Below, one piece after another: positions 4,533 through 5,336 of a DNA stretch of 5,336 bases (its first letter is position 1; each line of letters starts with the position of its first letter). Where the stretch lies: positions 1-5,336 of the forward strand of contig JASHTP010000431.1 of NCBI GenBank assembly GCA_030040495.1, given 5' to 3'. Both the position numbers and the translations under genes were made by a program. This DNA comes from Alphaproteobacteria bacterium. Its GTDB lineage: Bacteria > Pseudomonadota > Alphaproteobacteria > ATCC43930 > CGMCC-115725. The notes beneath the pieces were generated by a model. The model searched no databases. It was not told where the DNA came from and saw only the letters and a program-made list of their open reading frames with translations.

Positions 4533-5336
4533 TCAGGGCTTGTAGCTCATCAGCCCGGCGCCGCCGCGCGGCGGGCGGGCGCGCACCGCCGCCTCGTTGG
4601 GCTCGGTGCCCCAGCCCGGCGCGTCGGGCACGATGAGCTGGCCGTTCTCGATTTCCGGCAGCCGGGTGAAAAGCTCGTGGTCCCAGGGCAGCCGGTCGAT
4701 GTCGATCTCCATGATGCGCAGATTGGGCACGGCGGCGGCGAAATGCGCGTTCATGAAACTGCAGAGATGGCCGTAGAAATTGTGCGGTGCGACATTGACC
4801 TCGTGCGCCTCGGCGAGCGCGGCGATCTTCATCGATTGCCAGACGCCGTTCCACACCGTGTCGATGATGGCGACGTCCATCGCCTGCTCGCGGAAATAGG
4901 GCAGGAACTCGCGGATGCCGAACAGCGTCTCGCCGGAGCTGATGGGATGCGGGCTCCGCCGCCGGATCAGCCCCAGCGCCTCGGAACTGTAGCTGTCGAT
5001 CTCGACCCAGAACAGATCGTCGTCGGCCAACGCGCGCAGGATCTCGAGATAGCCTTCCGTCCTGGCGTTGAAATTGAGGTCGAGCAGGATGTCGATGTCG
5101 GGCCCGGCGCCGCTGCGGAAGGCATCGAGATGGGCGCGCAGCCCCTTCAGCACCGCGCGATCGAGGTTGAGCTCGGGGAAGAACGGGTTGGCGAAGCCCG
5201 GCCGCCAGCCGACGAGCTTGCCGTCGCGCGGCACGAAGATGTTGGTCTTGAGCGCGCGGAAGCCCTTCTCGCGCACTTCCTCCCCCATTCGCCGCACGCC
5301 GGCGACGTCGGTGATCGGCGGCTCGTAGAATTTCGG
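4533..5336 (-). CDS. Mandelate racemase/muconate lactonizing family enzyme, 5' end outside window
   Basis: The last 267 residues of an enolase-superfamily enzyme are present; the frame is open through the right edge, so the N-terminal capping domain (about 110-130 residues) and start are missing. A GTG at 5297 is internal: conserved-looking PKFYEPPITDV precedes it in frame. Visible-piece residues fit the barrel active site: K30 in LKTN, metal ligands D86 (LDLN), E112 (WVEID) and E136 (SGET), and the general-base dyad D159 (IIDTVWNG) and H185 (APHNFYGH), with E210 in LRIMEID ending the last strands. Spacings between these from D86 to H185 nearly equal those in mandelate racemase. The second lysine of the racemase KxK motif is N32, so acid-sugar dehydration is more likely than two-base racemisation (inference). 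Substrate is not assignable from this piece. Confidence 0.9.
   Translation of the reverse strand, partial: PKFYEPPITDVAGVRRMGEEVREKGFRALKTNIFVPRDGKLVGWRPGFANPFFPELNLDRAVLKGLRAHLDAFRSGAGPDIDILLDLNFNARTEGYLEILRALADDDLFWVEIDSYSSEALGLIRRRSPHPISSGETLFGIREFLPYFREQAMDVAIIDTVWNGVWQSMKIAALAEAHEVNVAPHNFYGHLCSFMNAHFAAAVPNLRIMEIDIDRLPWDHELFTRLPEIENGQLIVPDAPGWGTEPNEAAVRARPPRGGAGLMSYKP

Noticed and set aside
5295..5297. GTG as start codon of the enolase-superfamily gene, implying a truncated 254-residue protein
   Set aside because: The frame continues to the window edge with family-like residues PKFYEPPITDV just upstream, so the GTG is an internal valine and the gene is cut by the window, not truncated.

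Overview
This is a GC-rich (roughly two thirds G+C) bacterial chromosomal segment. The protein types, the tandem yggT-DUF167-folD cluster and the tRNA promoter style (TTGACA with a TATAGT-like -10) suggest an alphaproteobacterium. This is an inference from gene content and base composition. No plasmid, phage, transposase or CRISPR signature is visible. The window looks like ordinary housekeeping and accessory chromosome; I found no clearly new multi-gene system.

Layout. On the + strand, 13-720 and 731-1381 encode the A and B subunits of a succinyl-CoA:3-ketoacid CoA-transferase (ScoA/ScoB), a two-gene translation-coupled unit. They converge on a minus-strand cluster: folD (1521-2408), a DUF167/YggU protein (2390-2719) and a YggT membrane protein (2728-3033). 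Transcription order is yggT, DUF167, folD, tightly packed with an 8-nt gap and then a 19-nt overlap. The 139-nt gap between the convergent scoB and folD is almost filled by an imperfect inverted-repeat element (1399-1520) built from short GCGCAGAGG/GAGGACGCG-like units.

Divergent from yggT is tRNA-Ala(CGC) (3156-3231, CCA encoded), with a recognisable promoter and a very strong 14-bp intrinsic terminator. The terminator carries A and T runs on its two sides, so it can also serve the convergent minus-strand gene beyond it. That gene (3319-3798) encodes a small lipoprotein resembling DUF2846. Upstream of it, also on the minus strand, are a stand-alone two-CBS-domain protein (3885-4319) and, after a 213-nt gap, the C-terminal 267 residues of an enolase-superfamily (mandelate racemase/muconate lactonizing) enzyme, which runs off the right edge.

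How the parts relate. ScoA/ScoB form one enzyme that activates acetoacetate for use as carbon source. FolD supplies one-carbon folates and sits with two conserved small genes of poorly known role. The lipoprotein and CBS genes have their own ribosome binding sites and probable promoters, so I treat them as separate units. The enolase-superfamily enzyme probably acts on an acid sugar, but its neighbours lie outside the window.
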